Shown here: piece after piece, positions 46,801 to 54,273 of the stretch
Numbering within the stretch: position 1 is the stretch's first letter
Layout: each line of letters begins with the position of its first letter
The notes under the pieces: generated by a model
What the model saw: the letters and a program-made list of their open reading frames with translations, nothing else
What the model was told of the DNA's origin: nothing
Database searches by the model: none
Assembly (NCBI RefSeq): GCF_042657385.1
Contig: NZ_JBHSLA010000005.1
Location: 193,890-257,889 of the forward strand
Direction of reading: 5' to 3'
Length of the DNA: 64,000 nt
DNA from: Algorimicrobium hallyeonense
GTDB taxonomy: Bacteria; Bacteroidota; Bacteroidia; Flavobacteriales; Flavobacteriaceae
Made by a program: the position numbers and the translations under genes

Positions 46801-47720
46801 TCATCTACTTCGTGATATTGATAGTCCTGAAACGTATCAATCATCATATCTACAGAACCAGAAGGTTGAATCATGGGTTGGATGCGCTTCCCGTTTCCTT
46901 GACTTATATTTATATAGTAATAGGTTACCGAATTATAGGCGTTAATATTGGTGTTTCTTTTTAAATCATATCCATTTGGCCCTTGCGCATAGAACATAAT
47001 ATAATCTCCATCATGAAAATACCCATCCGATTCACCTATAATACGAATGGCATTTTCAGCTAAATCATATGGATAAGGTTCTGCATTGGAATAAGGAATC
47101 ATGCGTCCACCATTACCATAAAGCTTTATAGTTCTAGGATCTACAGCGTCCATATTTATTCCTAATTGCTGTAAAAACTGTCTGGATATTTTAAAAACTC
47201 CCGACTTATCTACCTGAAAGCGATACCAAGAACCCGAGCTCAAAACAGAATTTACAATATTTAATCTATTGGATGCTCTATGACTATTTTGGGTATTATA
47301 ATTAATCGTGAAGGCCGTTACTTTTTTATACACCCCATTTTCTCTTATAATTGGTGAAACTGTTAAAAAGGCGCCACTTTTATTCCGACTAATACTATTA
47401 TTAAGACTATATTTTATGGCATTCGGAATTGTTTTTAAGTCAACATCTTTCAAGTCACTTTTTGAAATTGCCGCATAGCTCACATTAGAAATCTGCACGG
47501 AATTCTCGTTAATTAATTGCGGAATATCCCATTGTGCAATAAACTCCAAGCCATTGGATAAACCGTAACTAAAATGCTCCTCATTGAACGCAGGAACTTT
47601 TATAGAAAAGCTTTCGTTTGCTATGGTTTTAGTACCATTCCAAGTGATGTTGAATCGCTTCTGCTGGGAAAAAGCCATAACAGAAATGAGCAAGGCAAAT
47701 AGTAATAATTTCTTTTTCAT
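43851..47720 (-). CDS. porU: Type IX secretion system sortase PorU
   Basis: PorU removes the C-terminal sorting domain of T9SS cargo and attaches the mature protein to the cell-surface lipopolysaccharide anchor. The 1289-residue protein has a signal peptide (MKKKLLLFALLISVMAFS), an N-terminal beta region, a C25 cysteine-peptidase domain with the catalytic pair His778 (NYFGHGGEDG) and Cys812 (FVTVTCEYTRFDNP), an Ig-like region and a C-terminal flagellar-hook-like module with the YPNPF sorting-domain-like region (IENVLNYPNPFVNYTEFWF) ending at KLVIL. Length and catalytic pair match the flavobacterial PorU family. It is divergent from gldJ. Confidence 0.95.
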   Translation of the reverse strand: MKKKLLLFALLISVMAFSQQKRFNITWNGTKTIANESFSIKVPAFNEEHFSYGLSNGLEFIAQWDIPQLINENSVQISNVSYAAISKSDLKDVDLKTIPNAIKYSLNNSISRNKSGAFLTVSPIIRENGVYKKVTAFTINYNTQNSHRASNRLNIVNSVLSSGSWYRFQVDKSGVFKISRQFLQQLGINMDAVDPRTIKLYGNGGRMIPYSNAEPYPYDLAENAIRIIGESDGYFHDGDYIMFYAQGPNGYDLKRNTNINAYNSVTYYYINISQGNGKRIQPMIQPSGSVDMMIDTFQDYQYHEVDEYNLASVGRRWFGNRFDIETSQTFDFSFPNIVPSIPVRLTTYVASTSEIPTTMDLKVNATSVANLTIPAVTETTLVSESVFNGNVNVSNANIAITLDYNNGGNPSALGYLDYISLEATRELKFAGGQFVFYNRAVAGASGIGQYTLTNATQVNEVWDITDIYNIRNYSNTGSNSTISFTSNLGSLKKYAVVAAPSFHEPIMVSNPYVSNQNLKGSIFNNAQGVFEDIDYIIIARGDMVGQAERLAQINRAQYGLNVKVVNLSNIYLEFGPGAQDIGAIRNFVKYVYDNASSPERRLKYLCLFGDGSFDYKDRIPNNTNIIPSWHAYDSFNLTSSFVSDDFYGMMDPNEGEMQTSDKLDIAVGRILADSPQQASEMVDKVASYYVEASYGNWRNNVVVISDDVDESWEKDIQLTTNTIGDNITAEKSFINVTKIHSDAFVQQSSAGGNTYPAVKTAMVNAIESGVLVVNYFGHGGEDGLTKERIFEKPDAQNLNNVCKLNCFVTVTCEYTRFDNPFRPTAGEYTYWNKDGGAIGLITTTRQIFVSVGISFNIALTEYLFSYNPDDDYADDEYPSMAEALRLTKVSSGISGIGQRRLVFFIGDPAMKLTFPKPNVRLTAVNDVPVNQPTPTLKALSRAKLAGEVTDLTGNVLSNYNGVLSVNIYDKKIQRTTLANDNVQEGGQLIKMDFETLGATIFRGQASITNGQFEFEFIVPRDIGIPEGNGRISFYAKKTNALDDQSGANSSSIIIGGLNQDAPEDAIGPVIQLYMNDENFVSGGITNKSPSLLVKLEDENGINTASGIGHDIVAILDGDETNPFVLNDYYQTEIDDYQRGTANFPLRDIAPGLHTLTVKAWDVYNNSSVSEIQFVVHDENQSLVIENVLNYPNPFVNYTEFWFNHNSSDALDVSVQIFTVSGKLVKTINGQTNSSECCGKGTSALSRDIVWDGRDDFGDKIGKGVYIYKLTVRSPLLNKSVEKIEKLVIL

Positions 47721-47920
47721 TACACAAATAACGCAATTTAGTGTCGCTTATTATTAAAAATCAAACAATTTTAAGAAAATGAATTCAAATTTCCATAATA
47801 AAAAATATAATCGGTCGTTATAGTGTCACAAAACAACGGAGAAATGCAAAAAAGCATCGTTAAAATGCTTGATAAATAGGATGAACCGCATAATATTTTA
47901 AGTAAATATTAAATAATTAC

Positions 47921-47949
47921 TTGTATTATTACGCATAATTCTTATATTG
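47921..47949 (+). promoter_or_regulatory. Promoter of gldJ
   Basis: TTG (47921-47923) and TATATTG (47943-47949) are separated by 19 bases, 35 bases before the gldJ ATG. The -7 box has only TTG at its end rather than TTTG. Confidence 0.4.
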
Positions 47950-47983
47950 CGTCACCAAAAATATTTTTAGCTTACTTAAACGT

Positions 47984-49669
47984 ATGGATATGAAAAATGT
48001 ATTAACAATAAAATTATTGTTAGTTTTAGCAGTAGCTGTTACAGCTGTTGGTTGTAAACGATCAGGCTCAAACAGTTCTCGAGCAACCGGTTGGGATATT
48101 AATTCTAGAGATGGAGGATTCCAATACAATACTAGTTTTAAAGGACAAGAAGCAGGACCTGGACTTGTATTTGTAGAAGGAGGAACTTTTACTATGGGTA
48201 GAGTTCAAGACGATGTAATGCATGATTGGAATAATTCACCAAATCAGCAGCATGTTCAATCCTTTTATATGGATGAAACGGAAGTTACCAATTTAATGTA
48301 TTTAGAGTATTTAGATTGGATTAAACGAATTTATCCGCCAGCAGAAGAAAACTTTAAAGCTATTTATGATGGTGTTCTTCCCGACACTCTTGTTTGGAGA
48401 AATCGTTTAGGTTTTAATGAAGTTATGACCGAAAACTACTTACGTCATCCAGGTTATGCAGAATATCCGGTTGTTGGAGTTAGTTGGATTCAAGCAGTTG
48501 AATTTGCAAACTGGCGTTCAGATCGTGTTAACGAAGCTAATTTAGAAGATGCAGGTTATATTCAAAGAGATGCTAAATTAAATGAAGTATCATCTGATGC
48601 TACATTTAACACGGATACTTATATTAATGCACCTTCGCAAGTTTACGGTGGAAACACAGCGCTTACTGATCCAGAAAACACACGTCGTCGTGTACAAACT
48701 AATGCAGCAGGTGATCCAATAAATGTGAATGCAACAAGAGAAACAGGACTTATTTCTCCAAAATATAGACTACCAACAGAAACAGAATGGGAGTATGCCG
48801 CTTTAGGCTTAACATCTATTCGTAGTTACAATGTGTATAGAGGCCGTAAGAAATATCCATGGGATGGTCAGTATACACGTTCAGGAAAACGTAAAGTAAG
48901 AGGTGATCAATTAGCTAACTTTAAGCAAGGTAAAGGAGATTACGGCGGAATTGCTGGATGGTCTGATGATGGTGCTGATATTACAAATGCTGTAAAATCT
49001 TACGAGCCAAATGATTTTGGATTATATGATATGGCTGGAAACGTAGCCGAATGGGTTGCTGATGTTTACAGACCTATTGTTGATGATGAGATGAGTGATT
49101 TTAATTACTACCGTGGAAATGTGTATACCAAAAACGAATTAAATGAAGATGGTACCGTACGCATTGTAACGAGTGATGAGATTAAGTTTGATACTTTACC
49201 AAACGGAAAAGTAATTGCCAGAAACTTACCTGGTGAAATTCACCAAGTACCAGTTGATGAAAACGAAACCTATTTAAGAACAAACTTTGATACCAGCGAT
49301 AACAGAAATTATAGAGATGGTGATCAGCGTTCATCTCGTGATTACCGTGATGGTTTTAATGAAATGGAAGACGGTTCTAGTGAAACAACGCATACGAGAA
49401 AAATGTACAACTCACCAAATCACAATGTTGAAACAGATTCAACAGGTGCTTTAATTCGTGAGTATGACCGTTCTGATAAGCGTACATCTTTAATTAACGA
49501 TGAAGTTCGTGTTTATAAAGGTGGTTCATGGAAAGACAGAGAGTATTGGTTAGATCCTGCTCAACGTCGTTATTTCCCACAAAATATGGCAACTGATTAT
49601 ATTGGATTTAGATGTGCCATGTCTCGAGTAGGTTCTAAATCAGAAAACAAAAACAAAAGGAAAAACTAA
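47984..49669 (+). CDS. gldJ: Gliding motility lipoprotein GldJ
   Basis: GldJ is a lipoprotein needed for gliding and for a stable T9SS (it protects GldK/PorK-type complexes in flavobacteria). The 561-residue protein has a lipoprotein signal (MKNVLTIKLLLVLAVAVTAV with lipobox VGC), the family start GSNSSRATGWDINSRDGGF, and a formylglycine-generating-enzyme-like fold: FVEGGTFTMGRVQDD, DETEVTNLMYLEYLDWI, PVVGVSWIQAVEFANWRSD, LPTETEWEYAALG, GLYDMAGNVAEWVADVY and YKGGSWKDREYWLDPA. It starts at ATG 47984 or the in-frame ATG 47990. It is divergent from porU. Confidence 0.95.
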   Translation: MDMKNVLTIKLLLVLAVAVTAVGCKRSGSNSSRATGWDINSRDGGFQYNTSFKGQEAGPGLVFVEGGTFTMGRVQDDVMHDWNNSPNQQHVQSFYMDETEVTNLMYLEYLDWIKRIYPPAEENFKAIYDGVLPDTLVWRNRLGFNEVMTENYLRHPGYAEYPVVGVSWIQAVEFANWRSDRVNEANLEDAGYIQRDAKLNEVSSDATFNTDTYINAPSQVYGGNTALTDPENTRRRVQTNAAGDPINVNATRETGLISPKYRLPTETEWEYAALGLTSIRSYNVYRGRKKYPWDGQYTRSGKRKVRGDQLANFKQGKGDYGGIAGWSDDGADITNAVKSYEPNDFGLYDMAGNVAEWVADVYRPIVDDEMSDFNYYRGNVYTKNELNEDGTVRIVTSDEIKFDTLPNGKVIARNLPGEIHQVPVDENETYLRTNFDTSDNRNYRDGDQRSSRDYRDGFNEMEDGSSETTHTRKMYNSPNHNVETDSTGALIREYDRSDKRTSLINDEVRVYKGGSWKDREYWLDPAQRRYFPQNMATDYIGFRCAMSRVGSKSENKNKRKN

Positions 49670-49691
49670 TTAATTTAGTTATAAAAATTTC

Positions 49692-49723
49692 AAAAAGTCC
49701 TGACCGTAGTCAGGACTTTTTTT
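49692..49723 (+). terminator. Terminator of gldJ
   Basis: The stem AAAAGTCCTGAC/GTCAGGACTTTT has a CGTA loop and a T run, 23 bases after the gldJ stop. MurF begins just beyond. Confidence 0.85.
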
Positions 49724-49736
49724 ATACTTTTATTTT

Positions 49737-51023
49737 ATGGAACTACATACCCTTCATAAACGTTTTTTAGAATGCAAAAGCGTTTGTACAGATACGCGAA
49801 AAATCACTCAAGAATGCCTATTTTTTGCGCTCAAAGGTGATAATTTTGATGGTAATAGCTTTGCCAAACAAGCCCTTGAAAATGGGGCTAAATACGTTGT
49901 TATTGATAATCCTGAATTTGTCCAAAACCATCAAACCATTCTCGTACAGGATGTATTAGAAACCTTACAAAAACTTGCCACTTTCCATCGGGACTATTTA
50001 GGGATTCCTATTATTTCACTCACCGGTAGTAACGGAAAAACAACGACAAAAGAGTTGATTCATGCTGTGCTTTCCAAAAAATTTAGAACAACGGCTACTA
50101 TCGGTAATTTAAATAATCATATTGGCGTGCCATTAACACTTTTGTCCATGACCAAAGCGACTGAAATAGGTGTGGTTGAAATGGGTGCAAATCACCAAAA
50201 GGAAATTGCCTTTTTATGCCATATTGCAAAACCAGATTACGGCTATATCACCAATTTTGGAAAAGCGCATTTAGAGGGGTTCGGAGGCGTTGAAGGTGTT
50301 ATAATAGGTAAAAGTGAATTGTATAAGTATTTGATATCACATAATAAACCAATATTTATAAACTCAGCAGATACGATTCAAGTAGATAAAACCAAAAATG
50401 CTAAAACAATCCCTTTTGGCCCTTCCGATAACAAAAATCAATTACACATTCAGTTTTTAGATGCTAAACCTTTTGTTAGTTTATCGTATCATGACCAAAC
50501 TATTACTAGTAACTTAATTGGAGCTTATAATTTTAATAATATAGCTGCCGCTATTACTATAGGAAATTATTTTGAAGTCGATGATTCTGATATTCAAAAA
50601 GCCATTGAGAATTATATTCCAACTAATAATCGTTCACAAATTATCACCAAAGGAACAACCCGCATTATTTTAGACGCTTACAATGCTAATCCTTCTAGTA
50701 TGATGGTTGCATTGGAGCATTTTTCAAAACAAGAACATCCTCATAAAATTGCCATTTTGGGTGACATGTTTGAATTAGGACCTGACGCCGAAAATGAACA
50801 TCAAGCGATTGTCAATTTAGCCGGCACACTTCAAATTGATAAAGTCTTCTTTTTAGGTGAAAATTTCTACAAAGCTACAAGTACTGATTCAAAAACAACC
50901 TTTCACAAATCATTTCAAGCTTTTAAAGAGACTTTCAATGTAGAAACGCTAAACAATGCTCTAGTAATAATAAAAGGCTCTAGAGGCATGGCTTTGGAGC
51001 GTGTGTTGGAATTGCTTAATTAA
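49737..51023 (+). CDS. murF: UDP-N-acetylmuramoyl-tripeptide--D-alanyl-D-alanine ligase
   Basis: MurF adds D-Ala-D-Ala to the UDP-MurNAc tripeptide in peptidoglycan synthesis. The 428-residue protein has the N-terminal UDP-binding region with CTDTRKITQECLFFALKGDNFDG (core TDTRKITQECLFFALKGDNF), the P-loop SLTGSNGKTTTKELI, the central GVVEMGANHQKEI motif (ligase family) and IILDAYNANPSSM with the C-terminal GDMFELG and KGSRGMALERVLE. Length normal. The gene begins right after the gldJ terminator and converges on the serine hydrolase. Confidence 0.96.
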   Translation: MELHTLHKRFLECKSVCTDTRKITQECLFFALKGDNFDGNSFAKQALENGAKYVVIDNPEFVQNHQTILVQDVLETLQKLATFHRDYLGIPIISLTGSNGKTTTKELIHAVLSKKFRTTATIGNLNNHIGVPLTLLSMTKATEIGVVEMGANHQKEIAFLCHIAKPDYGYITNFGKAHLEGFGGVEGVIIGKSELYKYLISHNKPIFINSADTIQVDKTKNAKTIPFGPSDNKNQLHIQFLDAKPFVSLSYHDQTITSNLIGAYNFNNIAAAITIGNYFEVDDSDIQKAIENYIPTNNRSQIITKGTTRIILDAYNANPSSMMVALEHFSKQEHPHKIAILGDMFELGPDAENEHQAIVNLAGTLQIDKVFFLGENFYKATSTDSKTTFHKSFQAFKETFNVETLNNALVIIKGSRGMALERVLELLN

Positions 51024-51053
51024 ATATAAAAACAGTGGTATACTTAATTAATT

Positions 51054-52286
51054 CTAATAGATGGATATCGCTGAATAGCAAGCATCTCTGACACCAAAAG
51101 CCAGCTCAAAAAAGCTTTGATCGCCTTCTTCTTCAGGCGCTATTCGTATAAAGTTTGCTGAAGCCAAAATAGTTATGCCTGTATCTTGATTATATCTTAA
51201 AGACGAAACATAGCTTAAATGGGCGCCGTCATGACCATAGCCAAGACCTTCATTATAAACTAAACCTAAACCATAAAAACCATGGGCTTCATCTGCTACT
51301 TGCATTTCTTTCATCAAAGCAATATTTTCGGCACTCACACCTGCATTTCCTGTTAATAAAAGCTCCAACCATTTCGTAATATCGCTAGGTGTAGAAACTA
51401 TATTTCCCTCGGTCACATGAGCAGACATATTATCCTGAGAAGTTTCTAACTCCGCCTCTCCCTGAATATATAAGTGTGAGTTGACATACGGCATCCGCAT
51501 TTCCACATCGCTTCCCTCCCATACACTATAAGTTCTAGATAAACCTAAAGGTGTAATAAAGGTTTGTGTTATATACTCACTATACGACATACCTGAAACT
51601 GTTTCAATTATTTTTCCCAATATATTATAGCCTGTATTAGAATAATGAAACATCACGTTAGGAGCAGATGTACTCAATTGGTGTTCAGCATTAATCCCTA
51701 CCAGTTCATCCAGAGTGAATTTATGGTTATTATCTTGATTACGGATGTAATCCACATACATTTCGCCAGCATAGCTAGCATTAACGGTTTCTGGTATTTC
51801 ACTATTTGTCACATCAAAAACTCCTGCTCGATGCTGTAATAGCTGTTTGATAGTTATCTCACTCCGATACGGGATATTGTAAGCTGGTTCATCGATTATA
51901 TAGTTTTCTATTCCATCCTCAATATGTAACAAGCCCTCTTGGTGCAACCGCATAATTGCAGCAGCTGTAAATGTTTTAGAAATACTTGCAATTCTAAAAT
52001 GGGCATCTGGGTTGGGCGTGGGTGTTATGTTACTCGAACTCATAAAAGTTCCTGAAGGACCATTTATATATAGCATGATTCCAGACTTGTCTATATTCCA
52101 TTTATCATCAAACAATTTATAAACGCTATCTGCGACATGCTGCAGTGACACTTGAACATTCTTTTCATTTCCATTAACACTACTTTTTTCACATGACATA
52201 ATTGTTGCTAAACAACTAATGAAAAGGAAAAGAAAAGCACGATTAGTGTGTCTCCAAAAAAGTTTATTATATTCAACTGATTTCAT
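51054..52286 (-). CDS. Serine hydrolase, beta-lactamase/D-aminopeptidase class (lipoprotein)
   Basis: The 410-residue protein has a lipoprotein signal (FLFLFISCLATIMSC, lipobox IMSC) and the AmpC-like fold: SxxK as SISK (Ser101-Lys104 in FRIASISKTFTAAAIM), YSN (HYSNTGYN) and a HxG-type motif in GYGHDGAH. This group includes esterases, D-Ala-D-Ala peptidases and C-type beta-lactamases; the sequence does not show which. The gene converges on murF (31-base gap). Confidence is high for family and low for substrate. Confidence 0.85.
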   Translation of the reverse strand: MKSVEYNKLFWRHTNRAFLFLFISCLATIMSCEKSSVNGNEKNVQVSLQHVADSVYKLFDDKWNIDKSGIMLYINGPSGTFMSSSNITPTPNPDAHFRIASISKTFTAAAIMRLHQEGLLHIEDGIENYIIDEPAYNIPYRSEITIKQLLQHRAGVFDVTNSEIPETVNASYAGEMYVDYIRNQDNNHKFTLDELVGINAEHQLSTSAPNVMFHYSNTGYNILGKIIETVSGMSYSEYITQTFITPLGLSRTYSVWEGSDVEMRMPYVNSHLYIQGEAELETSQDNMSAHVTEGNIVSTPSDITKWLELLLTGNAGVSAENIALMKEMQVADEAHGFYGLGLVYNEGLGYGHDGAHLSYVSSLRYNQDTGITILASANFIRIAPEEEGDQSFFELAFGVRDACYSAISIY

Positions 52287-52451
52287 TTTTTACTGATATT
52301 AAATTGCTATAAATAATTAACCTAAATTAATCTAAATTATTAAGAAAACAAACAAGTTTCATTTTTTCAACTTTGTTCGAGTTAAATCAAAACGTTAGGT
52401 ATTTCCAAGATTAATTTATAATATCTGAATGAATTTTACACATTTTCTTAA

Positions 52452-52743
52452 CCTATTAGGCCTAACCTAACGGCTCTTGGATTAATTCCATTGATCCAGA
52501 ATAAACACACTCCTGCAAATGTAAATCTGAATGCTCACGCATTCTAGCTTTTTTTATTTCACAAACCCCTTTAAAGCGAGCTTTATAAAAGACCTAAAAG
52601 GTTTTTAAAACCTGTTAGGTCCAACCTTAAAGCTCTTGGATTAATTCCATTGATCCAGAATAAACACACTCCTGCAAATGTACATCTGAATGCTCACGCA
52701 TTCTAGCTTTTTTTATTTCACAAACCCCTTTAAAGCGAGCTTT
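52452..52743. repeat. Tandem pair of long direct repeats, period 159 bp
   Basis: Two copies, 52452-52584 and 52611-52743, are offset by 159 bases. The core (52473-52584 and 52632-52743) is 112 bases with 111 identical, the only difference being A at 52524 against C at 52683. The 21 bases before the core match more loosely. Both copies start with the same small minus-strand frame MREHSD(L/V)HLQECVYSGSMELIQ. No coding product is claimed. Confidence 0.85.
52591..52621. repeat. Palindrome between the two direct repeats
   Basis: GACCTAA/TTAGGTC flanks an inner AAGGTTTT/AAAACCTG with one mismatch, giving an almost perfect 31-base palindrome that joins the copies. Confidence 0.6.
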
Positions 52744-52762
52744 GCGGGTTTTGTGAAATAAA
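52712..52762. repeat. Long imperfect hairpin at the end of repeat copy 2
   Basis: TTTATTTCACAAACCC at 52712-52727 is the reverse complement of GGGTTTTGTGAAATAAA at 52746-52762 with one bulge. The right arm is missing in copy 1, so copy 2 may be the complete unit. Confidence 0.6.
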
Positions 52763-52788
52763 AAAATCTGCATTTCCATGCAGATTTT
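52761..52788 (-). terminator. Terminator after the GAC-anticodon tRNA
   Basis: On the minus strand AATCTGCAT/ATGCAGATT closes a GGAA loop and is followed by a T run, 10 bases after the tRNA 3' end. Confidence 0.8.
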
Positions 52789-52797
52789 CGCTTGATG

Positions 52798-52872
52798 TGG
52801 GTCATACTGGATTCGAACCAGTGACTTCCACGTTGTCGACGTGACACTCTGAACCAACTGAGTTAATGACCC
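52798..52872 (-). tRNA. tRNA with anticodon GAC (Val by anticodon), unusual loop
   Basis: The cloverleaf folds: acceptor GGGTCAT/ATGACCC, D arm ACTC/GAGT, anticodon stem TCACG/CGTGG (one T-G pair) and T arm ACTGG/CCAGT with loop TTCGAAT. The anticodon loop TCGACAA places GAC at 34-36 (valine). Position 33 is C instead of the near-universal T, and the D stem starts with A10 instead of G10 with a matching T25. The D loop is identical to that of the neighbouring tRNA-Val(TAC). CCA is not encoded. It is either a functional but unusual tRNA or a derived copy. Confidence 0.8.
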
Positions 52873-52880
52873 CTATAACT

Positions 52881-52908
52881 AAAAAAAGTCCGTATAAAAC
52901 GGACTTTC
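52881..52908 (-). terminator. Terminator-like hairpin between the two tRNA genes
   Basis: AAGTCCG/CGGACTT with a 7-base loop is followed on the minus strand by seven T residues. It lies between the TAC and GAC tRNA genes and may stop or reduce transcription of the second. Confidence 0.7.
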
Positions 52909-52914
52909 TTTTTG

Positions 52915-52989
52915 TGGGCGATGAGGGATTCGAACCCCCGACCCCCTCGGTGTAAACGAGGTGCTCTGAACCAACTGAGCTAATCGCCC
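52915..52989 (-). tRNA. tRNA-Val (anticodon TAC)
   Basis: The sequence folds as a standard tRNA: acceptor GGGCGAT/ATCGCCC, D stem GCTC/GAGC, anticodon stem CCTCG/CGAGG with loop TTTACAC (TAC at 34-36) and T arm GGGGG/CCCTC around TTCGAAT. CCA is not encoded. A strong promoter lies upstream (53005-53034). Confidence 0.95.
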
Positions 52990-53004
52990 TTCGTAATTGG
53001 ATTG

Positions 53005-53034
53005 CAAATATAAAGTAGTTTTTCATATTGCAAA
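53005..53034 (-). promoter_or_regulatory. Promoter of the tRNA pair
   Basis: On the minus strand TTTTG is followed by 18 bases and TATATTTG, ending 16 bases before the tRNA-Val(TAC) 5' end. Confidence 0.65.
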
Positions 53035-53052
53035 ACTTTTTTTGAGAAAAAA

Positions 53053-54270
53053 TTAAATTATTTCTGCAACAACAAAAGTGCTCCCTCCAATATATATAAT
53101 ATCACCAGCCTGTGCCGTGTTTTTTGCAGCCGTAAAGGCATCATTTACACTACTATATGCGTTTCCTTGAAAACCTTGCTCCTTAAAGGTATTTCTTAAA
53201 ATATTTTCATCTAAACCTCTCGGCACATCGGGTTTGCAGAAGTAATACCTTGCATTTTTTGGTAAAAGCGGTAAAATAGAGGCAATATCTTTATCATTTA
53301 CAACTCCGAAAACAACATGTAACGCCTGATATGGCAAATTCATTAATTGTTCCATCACAACCTTTAAGCCTTCCGAGTTATGAGCTGTATCGCAAATAAT
53401 TAAAGGGTTTTGTTGCAAAACCTGCCAACGACCTTGAAACCCTGTATTACGAACCACTTGTAATAACCCGTTTTTAACATGAGTATCAGCAATGATAAAG
53501 TTTTGAGTTTTTAAAACTTCAATTGCCTGTACCACCGTCTGAATATTTTCATATTGATATGTGCCTTTTAAATCCGATTCATAATGTGAATGAACAATCT
53601 GATCCGCAAAGAAAATTGCTGCTTCCAAGCTTTTTGCTACTTCTTGAAAAATTGGTTTTGTCTCCGCTTGCGTTTTACCAATTACTATTGGAATTTGATT
53701 TTTAATAATTCCGGCTTTTTCATAAGCTATTTTATCCAGTGTATCCCCTAAAAATTGTGTATGATCTAACCCTATATTGGTGATGATAGCCAGTTCAGGT
53801 GTGATAATATTAGTAGAATCCAAACGACCACCTAGCCCGACTTCAATTATGGCAACATCCACCTTTTCATTCCAAAAATAATTGAAGGCCATTCCGGAGG
53901 TCATTTCAAAAAAGGAAAGTCCAGAAATATCTAAATAGCCTTTATTGTGTTGTATAAAATTAACCACATATTCTTTGCTGACCATTTCGCCATTAACACG
54001 AATACGCTCACGAAAATCCTTTAAATGTGGTGATGTAAACAAACCCACTTTATAGCCTGCCTCTTGCAAAACGGAAGCTAGCATATTACTTGTAGAACCT
54101 TTACCGTTGGTACCTCCAACATGAATGGTTTTTATTCTATTTTGAGGGTTATTTAAATGATGTGCGAAACGGATGGAATTGTCCAAATTGGCTTTAAATG
54201 CCGTTTTACCTTGTCGCTGATACATGGGAAGTTTTGAAAACATCCAGTTTAAAGTATCTTGATATGTCAT
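53053..54270 (-). CDS. folC: Folylpolyglutamate synthase / dihydrofolate synthase
   Basis: FolC adds glutamate to dihydropteroate and to tetrahydrofolate. The 405 residues have the P-loop VGGTNGKGSTSNMLASVL, VGLFTSPHLKDFRERIRVNG (core TSPHLKDFRERI), EVGLGGRLDSTNII and ICDTAHNSEGLK motifs of the Mur-ligase-like fold. It follows tonB by 3 bases at the end of the exbB-exbD-tonB group. Confidence 0.95.
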   Translation of the reverse strand: MTYQDTLNWMFSKLPMYQRQGKTAFKANLDNSIRFAHHLNNPQNRIKTIHVGGTNGKGSTSNMLASVLQEAGYKVGLFTSPHLKDFRERIRVNGEMVSKEYVVNFIQHNKGYLDISGLSFFEMTSGMAFNYFWNEKVDVAIIEVGLGGRLDSTNIITPELAIITNIGLDHTQFLGDTLDKIAYEKAGIIKNQIPIVIGKTQAETKPIFQEVAKSLEAAIFFADQIVHSHYESDLKGTYQYENIQTVVQAIEVLKTQNFIIADTHVKNGLLQVVRNTGFQGRWQVLQQNPLIICDTAHNSEGLKVVMEQLMNLPYQALHVVFGVVNDKDIASILPLLPKNARYYFCKPDVPRGLDENILRNTFKEQGFQGNAYSSVNDAFTAAKNTAQAGDIIYIGGSTFVVAEII

Positions 54271-54273
54271 AAA

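Noticed and set aside
52627..53026. Minus-strand frames at 52627-52857 and 52802-53026
   Set aside because: They run through the tRNA genes and repeat copy 2; the translated stretches are tRNA-derived and have no start support.
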